Shown: positions 34,514 to 43,063, counted from the stretch's first letter. The stretch is DNA of 64,000 nucleotides from Limnobaculum parvum (GCF_003096015.2 NZ_CP029185.2:3578501-3642500); one strand, 5' to 3'. The notes: generated by a model not told the origin, from the sequence alone. Numbers and translations are program-made.

Positions 34514-35803
34514 GTGAAATATCTTATTGGAATAGCAGGTATTATTGTTATTTTAGCGTTAGCGCTATTAGCCAGCAATAATCGTAAAAAAGTCAGATAT
34601 CCCTATATTTTTATTATGCTTGGCCTGCAATTCTTATTGGCCTTTCTGCTGCTGAATACTAGCGGCGGCAGTATTCTTATTGGGGGAATCGCCAGTGTTT
34701 TTGATAAATTATTGAAATATGCGGCGGAGGGAGCGAATTTTGTTTTTGGCGGGTTGCTAAACGATAAGCAGTTTTCTTTCTTTATCATGGTATTAATGCC
34801 TATCGTCTTTATTTCTGCGTTAATTGGTATCATGCAATACATCCATTTACCGAACCGGATAATTCTTATTATCAATGCGTTAATGAGAAAATGTGGCTTA
34901 ATTAAAAATAATGAATCCGCTTCTTTTTTAGGCCAGTCATTTCTGACGATGATTATTAAAGGGATCGGTATTTTATTAAGTAAAGTAAACGGCATGGGCA
35001 AGCTGGAATCTTATAATGCCGTGGCTTCTGCCATTCTCGGTCAGTCCGAAGTTTTTATTTCATTAAAAAAATCATTAGGCCTTCTTCCGCAACATCGTCT
35101 TTACACGCTCTGTACATCGGCAATGTCGACCATTTCCATGTCCATCGTCGGTGCCTATATGACGCTGTTAGATCCGGTTTACGTGGTAACCGCGATTGTA
35201 TTAAACCTGTTTGGTGGATTTATTATTGCTTCCGTGATTAACCCGTATCGGGTCGATCCTGAGGAAGATGTTTTGGAGGTGGTTGCTGAAGAGAAACAGA
35301 GTTTCTTTGAAATGCTGGGGGAATATATCCTTGATGGTTTCAAAGTTGCCGTGATCGTGGGTGCCATGTTGGTTGGTTTTATCGCCATCATCGCCATGGT
35401 TAATGCTATCTTCAGCTATTTGTTTGGTATTTCTTTTCAGGATTTTCTGGGCTACGTTTTCTCACCTTTAGCCTTTTTAGTTGGCGTGCCATGGGATGAG
35501 GCAATTAGCGCTGGCAGCCTGATGGGTACCAAGCTGGTAAGTAATGAGTTTGTCGCGATGGATCAGCTTAAGCAGGGCTTAACCAGTGGAACCTTCCTGT
35601 TTTCAGAACATACTAAAGCTATTATTTCGGTGTTCTTGGTCTCTTTTGCTAATTTCTCGTCCATTGGCATTATCAGCGGTGCTATTAAAGCGCTGAACCC
35701 TCAACAGGGGAATGTAGCATCGCGCTTTGGTTTGAAATTGCTGTATGGTGCAACATTAGTTAGCTTCCTGAGCGCTGCCGTTGTAGGGCTGATTCACAAT
35801 TAA
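34514..35803 (+). CDS. Concentrative nucleoside transporter, NupC/NupX (CNT) family
   Basis: The 429-residue inner membrane permease imports nucleosides with protons or sodium. Substrate-site motifs of the CNT family are visible: AILGQSEVFISLKK, and NFSSIGIISGAI near the C-terminus. About ten hydrophobic spans are present. The start is GTG 34514 behind ACGGAG. It heads a rightward operon with pyrimidine phosphorylase and cytidine deaminase genes, so pyrimidine nucleosides are the likely cargo. Confidence 0.9.
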   Translation: MKYLIGIAGIIVILALALLASNNRKKVRYPYIFIMLGLQFLLAFLLLNTSGGSILIGGIASVFDKLLKYAAEGANFVFGGLLNDKQFSFFIMVLMPIVFISALIGIMQYIHLPNRIILIINALMRKCGLIKNNESASFLGQSFLTMIIKGIGILLSKVNGMGKLESYNAVASAILGQSEVFISLKKSLGLLPQHRLYTLCTSAMSTISMSIVGAYMTLLDPVYVVTAIVLNLFGGFIIASVINPYRVDPEEDVLEVVAEEKQSFFEMLGEYILDGFKVAVIVGAMLVGFIAIIAMVNAIFSYLFGISFQDFLGYVFSPLAFLVGVPWDEAISAGSLMGTKLVSNEFVAMDQLKQGLTSGTFLFSEHTKAIISVFLVSFANFSSIGIISGAIKALNPQQGNVASRFGLKLLYGATLVSFLSAAVVGLIHN

Positions 35804-35893
35804 AACGCTGTATTTTTGCCGGCCTAATAGCCGGCATTTGAATAATGTTAAACCGGTGTGTTAACCGTTTTACTGAACAAGAAGGTAAATACT

Positions 35894-37195
35894 ATGAGAA
35901 TCGTTGATCTGATTGCTAAAAAACGTGACGGCAAGGAACTTTCTACCCAAGAAATCGAATTCTTCGTCAAAGGCTATACCGAAGGCGCGATCCCTGACTA
36001 TCAGGCCAGCGCCATGATGATGGCAATTTACTTTCAGGATATGACCGATCGCGAGTGTGCAGACCTGACGATGGCGATGGTTAACTCCGGAGACACCATT
36101 GATTTATCGGCGATTGACGGTATTAAAGTAGATAAACACTCCACCGGCGGCGTTGGTGATACGACGACGCTAGTGCTGGCTCCGTTAGTTGCCGCGCTTG
36201 ATATTCCGGTGGCAAAGATGTCGGGTCGTGGCTTGGGGCATACGGGTGGTACTCTGGACAAGCTGGAGTCGGTAAAAGGTTTTCATATTGAAATCAATAA
36301 AGAAGAGTTTATCGATTTAGTCAATCGCCACAAGGTGGCGGTTATTGGTCAGTCGGGCAATTTAACCCCGGCAGATAAAAAGATGTACGCCCTGCGGGAC
36401 GTTACCGGCACCGTCAATTCTATTCCCCTAATCGCCAGCTCGATTATGAGCAAGAAAATTGCCGCAGGTTCTGACGCCATTGTGTTAGATGTTAAAACCG
36501 GCGCGGGCGCATTTATGAAAACCGATGAAGATGCCATTGAGTTAGCCAAGTCGATGGTTCGCATTGGTAATAATGTGGGTCGGCATACCATGGCGGTGAT
36601 TTCTGATATGTCACAGCCGCTTGGCTTTGCTATCGGTAACGCACTGGAAGTACAGGAAGCCATTGATACGTTGAGGGGCAAAGGCCCGGCAGACCTGACA
36701 GAGCTGACCTTGGTGTTAGGCAGCCAAATGGTAGTATTGGCGAAAAAAGCCAATACGCTGGAAGAAGCGCGCCAGATGCTGCTTGAAGTCATTAACAACG
36801 GCAAGGCGCTGGAGAAATTCAAAGCGTTTCTAGCCAATCAGGGCGGTGATGCCTCGGTTGTCGATCATCCAGAAAGATTACCTCAGGCTAAATATAAAAT
36901 TGAAGTACCTGCCAAAACCTCCGGTGTAGTGGCAAATATTATCGCTGATGAAATTGGCGTTGCCGCAATGTTGCTGGGCGCAGGCCGCGCCACTAAAGAA
37001 GACGATATTGATTTAGCCGTTGGGCTGATGCTGCATAAAAAAATGGGTGATAGCGTTAAGGCCGGTGATTCACTGGTCACCATTTATGCCAACCGGGAAG
37101 ACGTCTCTAGCGTGATGGATAAGATCTATCACAGCATAGCGATCGCCGAACACGGGCAGGCACCTAAACTGATTCATACGGTCATTACCCAGTAA
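35894..37195 (+). CDS. deoA: Pyrimidine-nucleoside (thymidine/uridine) phosphorylase, Bacillus Pdp type
   Basis: The 433-residue enzyme splits thymidine, deoxyuridine and probably uridine with phosphate. The family signature SGRGLGHTGGTLDKLE lies at 110-125, and KHSTGGVGDT at 81-90 binds phosphate. Sequence and length follow the Gram-positive Pdp type (MRIVDLIAKKRDGKELS, then VAVIGQSGNLTPADKK) rather than E. coli DeoA (440 residues, different N-terminus). The start ATG 35894 follows AAGG with an 8-base spacer; a longer frame from 35858 is not supported. Confidence 0.94.
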   Translation: MRIVDLIAKKRDGKELSTQEIEFFVKGYTEGAIPDYQASAMMMAIYFQDMTDRECADLTMAMVNSGDTIDLSAIDGIKVDKHSTGGVGDTTTLVLAPLVAALDIPVAKMSGRGLGHTGGTLDKLESVKGFHIEINKEEFIDLVNRHKVAVIGQSGNLTPADKKMYALRDVTGTVNSIPLIASSIMSKKIAAGSDAIVLDVKTGAGAFMKTDEDAIELAKSMVRIGNNVGRHTMAVISDMSQPLGFAIGNALEVQEAIDTLRGKGPADLTELTLVLGSQMVVLAKKANTLEEARQMLLEVINNGKALEKFKAFLANQGGDASVVDHPERLPQAKYKIEVPAKTSGVVANIIADEIGVAAMLLGAGRATKEDDIDLAVGLMLHKKMGDSVKAGDSLVTIYANREDVSSVMDKIYHSIAIAEHGQAPKLIHTVITQ

Positions 37196-37237
37196 GCCGC
37201 TGGTTTATCCGCCACCTTATATCACAAGGAAATCACC

Positions 37238-37633
37238 ATGACTGATAATGAACTGATCGAATACGCTAAAAAAGCCCGCCAGTCGTCCTACAGCCCCTAC
37301 TCTAAGTTTGCGGTTGGCGCAGCGCTGGTTGCCGATGACAATCAGGTATTCCTCGGTTGTAACGTTGAGAATGCCTCTTATGGTTTAACTAACTGTGCAG
37401 AAAGAACTGCCATATTCAAAGCGGTATCGGAAGGCAAGCGCCAGTTTAAAAAACTGGTGATTATCGGCGATACTGAAGGCCCAATTTCCCCTTGCGGTGC
37501 TTGCCGTCAGGTGATTAACGAATTCTGCGCTCCGGATATGCCGGTTTTGATGGTCAATATGAAGGGTGAAGTAAAGCATACGTCGATAGCCGAGCTACTA
37601 CCTTACTCGTTTGGGCCAGAAGACCTAAGTTAA
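37238..37633 (+). CDS. cdd: Cytidine deaminase, small tetrameric type
   Basis: Cdd converts cytidine and deoxycytidine to uridine forms, feeding the phosphorylase before it. Zinc is held by three Cys: C53 in NCAERTA (with the catalytic Glu55) and C86 and C89 in PCGACRQV. At 131 residues it is the small homotetrameric form found in Bacillus, not the 294-residue dimeric E. coli enzyme. It follows deoA by 42 bases. Confidence 0.95.
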   Translation: MTDNELIEYAKKARQSSYSPYSKFAVGAALVADDNQVFLGCNVENASYGLTNCAERTAIFKAVSEGKRQFKKLVIIGDTEGPISPCGACRQVINEFCAPDMPVLMVNMKGEVKHTSIAELLPYSFGPEDLS

Positions 37634-37643
37634 CGCAGTGCCC

Positions 37644-37715
37644 TTGGCAGTTGCAGTTGGCAGTTGGCAGTTGGCAGTTGGCAGTTGGCAGTTGGCAGTT
37701 GGCAGTTGGCAGTTG
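37644..37715. repeat. 7-bp tandem array (TTGGCAG), about ten units
   Basis: TTGGCAG at 37644, one 6-bp unit TTGCAG, then eight exact TTGGCAG units from 37657 to 37712. It ends in TTGACC at the left edge of dispersed repeat family 1. Such an array is expected to vary in unit number between isolates. Confidence 0.95.
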
Positions 37716-37990
37716 ACCTTATTTTTGCCCTTCTATAGAGCACTGGAATTCAGTTGACGATTGAGAGAGGCTAGCACAATCCGCAGGGATGCGGATTGAG
37801 GCGCAGTGACGCCGGGAGCGGCTCTGCGCCGGTGCGTTCAGGCCGAACGAATGAGGAAGGAAGTCGCCTAAGCGACCTGGATTCGGGTGCGAAGGCGCGG
37901 GGGTGCAGGGGGCGTTCGCCTTTTAACGCCCCTTGCTCGGCCACTCGCACAGTAGCCAATTCAGTCTCAGCACGATTAGTGGACGAAACT
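37714..37990. repeat. Dispersed repeat family 1, copy B (intact)
   Basis: About 277 bases with a chain of hairpins: CAATCCGC/GCGGATTG (37777-37798), GGCGCAG/CTGCGCC, GTCGC-CTAA-GCGAC (37863-37876) and GGGGGCGTT/AACGCCCC. The outer parts match the arms of copy A at 6102-6142 and 7369-7479. The last stem reads GGCATT/AATGCC in copy A, a compensatory change. No protein-coding role is evident. Confidence 0.8.
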
Positions 37991-38035
37991 TACCCCAGAC
38001 TAAACCATCTATCACACCAATCGGCAATACCCCCA

Positions 38036-38062
38036 CAAATGATAATGATTATCAATTGATAT
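38036..38062. promoter_or_regulatory. Fur box upstream of sodA
   Basis: AATGATAATGATTATCAATT matches the Fur operator core GATAATGATTATC. A TATACT -10 element lies at 38070-38075. Fur repression of Mn-SOD when iron is plentiful is known in E. coli. Confidence 0.8.
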
Positions 38063-38144
38063 TCAATGCTATACTGATAGCCCACCATGAAATTGAAATG
38101 AGCTGTCTTATACACAGCGTTAATGTCCTTTGAGGAGTGATACG

Positions 38145-38768
38145 ATGAGTTATACCCTTCCTACCCTGCCTTATGCCTACGATGCTCTGGAACCTCACTT
38201 TGATAAACAAACCATGGAAATCCATCACAGTAAGCACCATCAGGCTTATGTGAACAATGCTAATGCTGCGTTGGAAACGCTGTCTGACGATCTGAAAAGA
38301 TTGTCTGCTGAAGAGCTGATAGCTCAGTTAGATAAAGTGCCTGCGGAAAAGCGTACCGTATTAAGAAACAACGCCGGCGGTCACGCAAACCATAGCCTAT
38401 TCTGGAAAGGTCTGAAAAAAGGTACCGCTCTACAGGGCGATCTGAAAGCGGCTATCGAACGTGATTTCGGTAGCATTGATAGCTTTAAAGAGAAGTTTGA
38501 ACAAGCGGCGGCTACCCGTTTTGGTTCTGGTTGGGCCTGGTTGGTATTGAAAGAGGGCAAGCTGGCCGTGGTTTCTACCGCTAATCAGGACAGTCCTCTG
38601 ATGGGCGAAAGCGTATCTGGTGCATCAGGCTTCCCGATTGTCGGTCTGGACGTATGGGAACATGCTTACTATCTGAAATTCCAAAACCGTCGTCCTGACT
38701 ACATTAAAGAATTCTGGAATGTGGTGAACTGGGACGAAGCTGCCAAGCGTTTTGCTGACGCAAAATAA
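38145..38768 (+). CDS. sodA: Manganese superoxide dismutase SodA
   Basis: SodA dismutates superoxide in the cytoplasm. The 207-residue protein is very close to E. coli SodA (206). Metal ligands are H27, H83, D169 and H173 (in MEIHHSK, GGHANHS and LDVWEHAYY). I start at ATG 38145 behind GAGGAG; a longer frame from 38130 is not needed. A Fur box and -10 lie upstream. YiiM is nearby, as in E. coli. Confidence 0.97.
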   Translation: MSYTLPTLPYAYDALEPHFDKQTMEIHHSKHHQAYVNNANAALETLSDDLKRLSAEELIAQLDKVPAEKRTVLRNNAGGHANHSLFWKGLKKGTALQGDLKAAIERDFGSIDSFKEKFEQAAATRFGSGWAWLVLKEGKLAVVSTANQDSPLMGESVSGASGFPIVGLDVWEHAYYLKFQNRRPDYIKEFWNVVNWDEAAKRFADAK

Positions 38769-38800
38769 TAGGCTAATTCTCTAATTTTCATATAAATAGC

Positions 38801-38833
38801 GGAGACCATAGTGAGTAACTCGCTATGGTCTCC
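38801..38833. terminator. Inverted repeat after sodA
   Basis: GGAGACCATAG and CTATGGTCTCC form a perfect 11-bp stem around an 11-nt loop, followed by TTAATAA. A likely sodA terminator, though the T-run is short. Confidence 0.6.
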
Positions 38834-39074
38834 TTAATAAACATTTCGTTATCAGCCTCTCAATTAAATTTCTTCACTTTTGTCCTGAAAAGATAATTAT
38901 TCTTTCGATAAAACGTGAAATTTTTATCATGAAAAGTGATTTCTCTGATGATAACCCCTCTCTCTCCCGCTATCACCTTCATAAGCCGATGGTTTATCCA
39001 TGTGATAAAAGTGGTCATTTGTAGTAGAATAGCGCCCTGATTTTATTCACATTCTATTTTTTAGGGAAATTGAC

Positions 39075-39413
39075 ATGAATTCTATTCCAGCCTGCCCGGT
39101 CTGTTCATCAGAAAATACCTATCCGGACGGAGACATGTTCATCTGCCCTGATTGTGCTCACGAGTGGAACTCTTCAGAGCCCGTGTCAGCAGATGGTGAT
39201 GTAAGAGTAGTGAAAGACAGTAATGGTAACGTATTAGCTGACGGCGACTGCGTAACCCTGATTAAAGACCTGAAGCTGAAAGGCTCTTCAACCGTACTGA
39301 AAGTGGGTAGCAAATCTAAACCTATCCGTCTGGTTGATGGCGACCATGAAATCGACTGCAAAATCGATAACACCAGCATTATGCTGAAAGCCTGCTTCGT
39401 TAAGAAAGTCTGA
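39075..39413 (+). CDS. yjdM: Zinc-ribbon protein YjdM (PhnA family)
   Basis: The 112-residue protein has an N-terminal zinc ribbon (CPVC and CPDC) and the KGSSTVLKVGSKSKPIRLVD region of the YjdM/PhnA family. Despite the old name it is not a phosphonoacetate hydrolase by itself; its cellular role is unclear. A strong terminator follows. It is monocistronic. Confidence 0.93.
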   Translation: MNSIPACPVCSSENTYPDGDMFICPDCAHEWNSSEPVSADGDVRVVKDSNGNVLADGDCVTLIKDLKLKGSSTVLKVGSKSKPIRLVDGDHEIDCKIDNTSIMLKACFVKKV

Positions 39414-39424
39414 TAAGCAGAAAT

Positions 39425-39459
39425 AAAGCCACCGTTTTCTGAAAGCCGTGGCTTTTTTC
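39425..39459 (+). terminator. Intrinsic terminator after yjdM
   Basis: AAGCCAC and GTGGCTT form a 7-bp stem; the descending arm runs into TTTTTT. Confidence 0.8.
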
Positions 39460-39569
39460 TCCATCACCGCAGGTTCCAAATTCACTGTCCCTAAATCAAA
39501 AACTGGATACACCTTGCCACAGTCAGTATGCTGAAATGACTTAGTTACTCAGTGAAACTGGCGGTTACC

Positions 39570-40250
39570 ATGATCTATCCTTTCGTCTATATCGGCAAAA
39601 TCAAACCCTACGATGACCACTCTCCCAGTGCCATAGACAAACGTGCAGTGGATGGTGAGCTGTTACTTACGCCGCTGGGTTTTGAAGGCGACCAACAGGC
39701 CGATACGCGCTATCACGGCGGTGCCGATCGCGCTTTATGCCACTATCCACAGGAACATTACGACTACTGGAAGCTACGCTTCCCTGAACAGGCCGATCGG
39801 TTTGCTGCACCACTGTTTGGAGAAAACCTCTCTACCCAGAGCCTAACCGAAGAAACGGTTTTTATCGGTGATATCTTCCGTTGGGGGCAAGCACTCATTC
39901 AGGTCACTCAGCCCCGTTCCCCGTGCTATAAACTGAATTATCATTGTAATATTAATAAGTTCGCTCGCATCATGCAGGACAGTGGACGCTGTGGTTGGCT
40001 CTATCGTGTGGTTTCAGCCGGTAAGGTTAATCCGAACCAACCACTTGAGCTGGTCAGCCGCAATAGCGATGTTTCCGTCGCCGAGGCGATTTCTATTGCT
40101 TTTAACTCACCGTTTGACGAAGAACAGTATCGTCGCCTGCTCTCAGCCAGTGGTCTGTCCGCCAGTTGGAGCAAAAATATGCAGATGAGAATACTGACTA
40201 AACATATTGAAGATATGGAGCGTCGCTTGGTGGGTGCTTCTACTGATTAA
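39570..40250 (+). CDS. yiiM: MOSC-domain protein YiiM
   Basis: The 226-residue protein matches E. coli YiiM, a molybdenum-cofactor-dependent MOSC protein that reduces N-hydroxylated bases such as 6-hydroxylaminopurine. Motifs seen: GFEGDQQAD, HGGADRALCHYP, FGENLSTQ and QPRSPCYKLN with the presumed Mo-ligand Cys. I start at ATG 39570 (MIYPFVYIGKI), which aligns with the E. coli start; a GTG at 39552 would add six residues. Confidence 0.92.
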   Translation: MIYPFVYIGKIKPYDDHSPSAIDKRAVDGELLLTPLGFEGDQQADTRYHGGADRALCHYPQEHYDYWKLRFPEQADRFAAPLFGENLSTQSLTEETVFIGDIFRWGQALIQVTQPRSPCYKLNYHCNINKFARIMQDSGRCGWLYRVVSAGKVNPNQPLELVSRNSDVSVAEAISIAFNSPFDEEQYRRLLSASGLSASWSKNMQMRILTKHIEDMERRLVGASTD

Positions 40251-40332
40251 CGAATGCATAATCCGTGTTACGATAGAGTGTATGGTCAGACTGCCAATGC
40301 CCTTTCGGCAGTACCCTATCTCTTTGTAACTG

Positions 40333-41082
40333 ATGATGGATATGTTGATGACGAAAACCACTGCGCCTTCTATGGCTGAATCTCTGACGCGCGACCTTGC
40401 TATTCGGATTATGCGCGGTGATTTGTCTCAAGTGCCGTCTCTGCCGGGAGAAAACGAGCTGGCGCTGCAATATCAGGTTTCACGCACCACCATTCGAAAT
40501 GCACTACAGGTTCTTTCGGCCAAGGGTATGGTCTCTATTCAGCCGAAGCGTCGTAGCGTTGTTACTCCCCGCGAGCATTGGAACTTCCTTGACTCAGAAG
40601 TCCTGCTCTGGCTGACGGAAGGCGGAATGGAGCAGGAGATGGTTGAACAGTTGATAGTGACCCGCCTGATCTTCGAGCCTAATGTCGCTGCGCTGGCGGC
40701 AACCAATGCCACCGGTCGAGATTTAGCCGCTATGGAAGATGCCTGCCATTTGATGTCCGATGGCCAGCAACAAAATTCTCGTGAATTATTTGAACGTGGC
40801 GATCTGGCTTTCCATCTTGCGCTGCTACGCGCCAGTCACAACCCTTTCCTGTTATCACTGAGTAATGCGCTCTCTTCTGCTATGTCGCTTTCTTTTAAAC
40901 AGACTCTGGAAGATGATGTTCGCCTGACCAAAGAGGCTGTCACTCAACACGTTGTTTTACTGGATGCTATTCGTCTTAAACAGGTTGATACCGCTAAACA
41001 ACGAATGCGTGACATCCTGTTAAAAGCAGCACGGAAACGACTACAAAGCCATCAACCAGAAATCTTTACTCATATCGACTGA
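40333..41082 (+). CDS. dgoR: GntR/FadR-family regulator of the aldonate cluster (DgoR-like)
   Basis: The 249-residue repressor has a GntR winged helix (LPGENELALQYQVSRTTIRN) and a helical FCD effector domain with metal-ligand positions (His in DLAFHLALL, RASHNP and TQHVVLL). It resembles E. coli DgoR, the galactonate-responsive repressor. It lies 97 bases before dgoK, where two FadR-type operators occur. Several ATG codons stand close to the start, with no clear ribosome-binding site, so the first few residues are uncertain. Confidence 0.82.
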   Translation: MMDMLMTKTTAPSMAESLTRDLAIRIMRGDLSQVPSLPGENELALQYQVSRTTIRNALQVLSAKGMVSIQPKRRSVVTPREHWNFLDSEVLLWLTEGGMEQEMVEQLIVTRLIFEPNVAALAATNATGRDLAAMEDACHLMSDGQQQNSRELFERGDLAFHLALLRASHNPFLLSLSNALSSAMSLSFKQTLEDDVRLTKEAVTQHVVLLDAIRLKQVDTAKQRMRDILLKAARKRLQSHQPEIFTHID

Positions 41083-41145
41083 TTCCTAAATTTTTTCACA
41101 ATAAGATCTGCCTCACAGATCGTAATTTCCTTTTGCTCTACGCTT

Positions 41146-41174
41146 CTTGTATTACAAGATTACAAAGGTTGTAA
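41146..41174. promoter_or_regulatory. Twin operators before dgoK
   Basis: CTTGTATTACAAG at 41146-41158 and TTACAA-AGG-TTGTAA at 41160-41174 are two adjacent inverted repeats. The first fits the GT-N3-AC core of FadR-subfamily operators. The second covers the dgoK ribosome-binding site. The regulator gene just upstream is the likely binder. Confidence 0.6.
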
Positions 41175-41179
41175 TACTA

Positions 41180-42076
41180 ATGAAGAAATGGATTGCTGTT
41201 GATTGGGGTACTACTAATTTCCGTGCATTTTTAATGCAAGGAAAAGACTGTATTGATCGTTGTGCTCAGGGACCGGGCTTACTGCAGATTGAACAAGGAA
41301 ATTTCGAACAGGAGCTGCTGCGTTTATTGCAGCCATGGTTTGATGTTGCTCCTTATCCGGTTGTTATGGCCGGTATGGTTGGTTCACAGCAAGGATGGCA
41401 TGAAGTGCCCTATGTTGAAGCGCCCTGTACATTCTCGTCACTGACAGAGCAGGCTTACGCTTTCACTACCCGTTGGTCAAGCCCGATATGGATCATTCCC
41501 GGCGTTCGTTGCTATAGCCCTTACCAGCAACCTGATGTCATGCGTGGGGAAGAAGTACAATTAGCTGGGCTTTCAGCTATCAATGGCCCTGGCGAGTATC
41601 AGGTTATTTTACCCGGCACCCACAGCAAACATGTATTGATGGATAACCAGTCCATTTCTCACTTTTCTACCTATATGACGGGTGAACTGTTCGCTTTACT
41701 GAGCCAGCACTCTATTCTCGGCAGAGCACTACCTCCACAAGAGGATAGCTTGGAAGTTTTCAATTCCGCTATTGAAGTCGCCCAGCGTAAAACACCGCTC
41801 AGTCACCAGCTGTTTTCTGCTCGTACTTATCGTTTAAACAAAGAAATAGCAGAGCAGCATATTCACAGTTACCTTTCAGGCTTGCTGATTGGCGCTGAAT
41901 TGGCTACCTGCACATCGACACAGTCGATATGGTGCGTGGGTTCAACCAAGCTCACAGAAAACTACTCACGGGCCGCAAAATACCTAGGAATTAACCTCCA
42001 TACCATTGATGGTGATGAGTGCTTTATCCGAGGAATTAGTCATCTGTACCAACATATCGCAGGAGAAAAGCAATGA
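41180..42076 (+). CDS. dgoK: 2-dehydro-3-deoxygalactonokinase
   Basis: DgoK phosphorylates 2-dehydro-3-deoxy-D-galactonate at position 6. The 298-residue protein opens IAVDWGTTNFRAFLM, the phosphate-binding loop of the family, and carries MAGMVGSQQGW and LPGTHSKHV. I start at ATG 41180; a longer frame from 41147 runs through the operators. It overlaps dgoA by 4 bases. Confidence 0.93.
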   Translation: MKKWIAVDWGTTNFRAFLMQGKDCIDRCAQGPGLLQIEQGNFEQELLRLLQPWFDVAPYPVVMAGMVGSQQGWHEVPYVEAPCTFSSLTEQAYAFTTRWSSPIWIIPGVRCYSPYQQPDVMRGEEVQLAGLSAINGPGEYQVILPGTHSKHVLMDNQSISHFSTYMTGELFALLSQHSILGRALPPQEDSLEVFNSAIEVAQRKTPLSHQLFSARTYRLNKEIAEQHIHSYLSGLLIGAELATCTSTQSIWCVGSTKLTENYSRAAKYLGINLHTIDGDECFIRGISHLYQHIAGEKQ

Positions 42077-42723
42077 CCGCTGAACAATTTCACAATCAAT
42101 TACGCCAGAGCGAATTACCGCTGATCGCCATTTTGCGTGGTATCACACCGGATGAAGCTCATGATGCTGCCCAGTTGCTAGTGGAATGCGGTTTTCGCTT
42201 CCTTGAAGTTCCGCTTAACAGCCCACAGCCGTTAAAGACGGTGAAGATCATGCTGGATGCCGTAGCCGGAAAAGCGCAGGTGGGGGCCGGTACCGTGTTA
42301 ACGTCTGAGCAGGTTAAGCAAGTCCATGACGTTGGTGGTCAGCTCATCATTTCACCAAATTTTTCTCCTGCCGTCGTCAAAGCCAGCGTGGAACTCAAGT
42401 TAACCAGCTTGCCTGGCGTAGCAACACCGTCAGAAGCTTTTGCTGCCATTGAGGCCGGGGCTTGTGGTTTGAAACTCTATCCCGCTGAAATGATCCCTGC
42501 CTCAGTGATGAAAGCAATGCGTGTAGTACTGCCTAAAAACATTGCTTGCCTGCCGGTTGGTGGTATTCAGGCTGATGCCATACAAATGAAAACGTATTGT
42601 CAGGCCGGTGCCGATGGCTTTGGCTTGGGTGGCGGGCTTTATCAGGCAGGAATGACAATGAAAACGCTGGAAGCTAATGCATTACGTTATCGTGATGCTT
42701 GGGTAAACAGTCTAAAGATGTAA
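42073..42723 (+). CDS. dgoA: 2-dehydro-3-deoxy-6-phosphogalactonate aldolase
   Basis: DgoA splits the DgoK product into pyruvate and glyceraldehyde 3-phosphate. The 216-residue class-I aldolase has the Schiff-base lysine at K134 (GLKLYPAEM), Glu45 in FLEVPLNS and Arg22 in ILRGI, as in KDPG/KDPGal aldolases. It is coupled to dgoK by an ATGA overlap. Confidence 0.94.
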   Translation: MTAEQFHNQLRQSELPLIAILRGITPDEAHDAAQLLVECGFRFLEVPLNSPQPLKTVKIMLDAVAGKAQVGAGTVLTSEQVKQVHDVGGQLIISPNFSPAVVKASVELKLTSLPGVATPSEAFAAIEAGACGLKLYPAEMIPASVMKAMRVVLPKNIACLPVGGIQADAIQMKTYCQAGADGFGLGGGLYQAGMTMKTLEANALRYRDAWVNSLKM

Positions 42724-42779
42724 TCAGTATTTTGGCTAATGAGAAAAATAAAGTGTTTACCGCTTTATAACAGATGAAG

Positions 42780-42805
42780 TGCCTTCTGAGGTTTAACAGA
42801 AGGCA
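42780..42805 (+). terminator. Hairpin after dgoA
   Basis: TGCCTTCTG and CAGAAGGCA form a perfect 9-bp stem. There is no T-run, so it may stabilise the mRNA end rather than terminate. Confidence 0.45.
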
Positions 42806-42806
42806 A

Positions 42807-42931
42807 TATCCAAAATAATTCAAATTGCATCATGGCGGCAAGTGAATGAATCCCAATGAGCTTATATAAGTCAGTGAGTTGGGTGAGCAAATGCAACCAA
42901 CAAAGAGGCGAATTGAAGTATGACGGATATA
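42807..42931. repeat. ERIC (enterobacterial repetitive intergenic consensus) element
   Basis: A 125-bp imperfect palindrome runs from TATCCAAAATAATTC to TATGACGGATATA. Its central part has GAATCCC, GAGCTTA, AGTGAG and GGGTGAGC, the conserved ERIC core. It separates dgoA from the transporter gene and may influence mRNA processing. Confidence 0.85.
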
Positions 42932-42964
42932 TTTATCTTATTGATATGACGTAGTAATAAAAAC

Positions 42965-42977
42965 AAACGATTCGTTT
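42965..42977. promoter_or_regulatory. Palindrome upstream of the transporter gene
   Basis: AAACGA-T-TCGTTT is a perfect odd palindrome 87 bases before the transporter start. It differs from the dgoK operators. A candidate operator only. Confidence 0.3.
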
Positions 42978-42987
42978 CTTAGATCTT

Positions 42988-43017
42988 AAGAAAAAAGGGC
43001 AACCGTTTTTCTTTTTT
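42988..43017 (+). terminator. A/T-rich hairpin with T-run before the transporter gene
   Basis: AAGAAAAAAGG pairs with CCGTTTTTCTT with one mismatch, ending in TTTTTT. It sits 47 bases before the start codon, so it might be an attenuator of the downstream gene or a terminator for read-through. Confidence 0.4.
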
Positions 43018-43063
43018 AGGCAGGAATCGTAATATTTAACTAAAAATACAACAAGGACAACCT

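Noticed and set aside
37644..37715. Short regular repeats that could look like a CRISPR array
   Set aside because: Units are 7 bp and directly adjacent without spacers; no cas genes are nearby.
37796..38059. Open frame of 87 codons rich in Arg and Gly
   Set aside because: It lies wholly inside repeat family 1 hairpins, has no ribosome-binding site and does not exist in the other copy.
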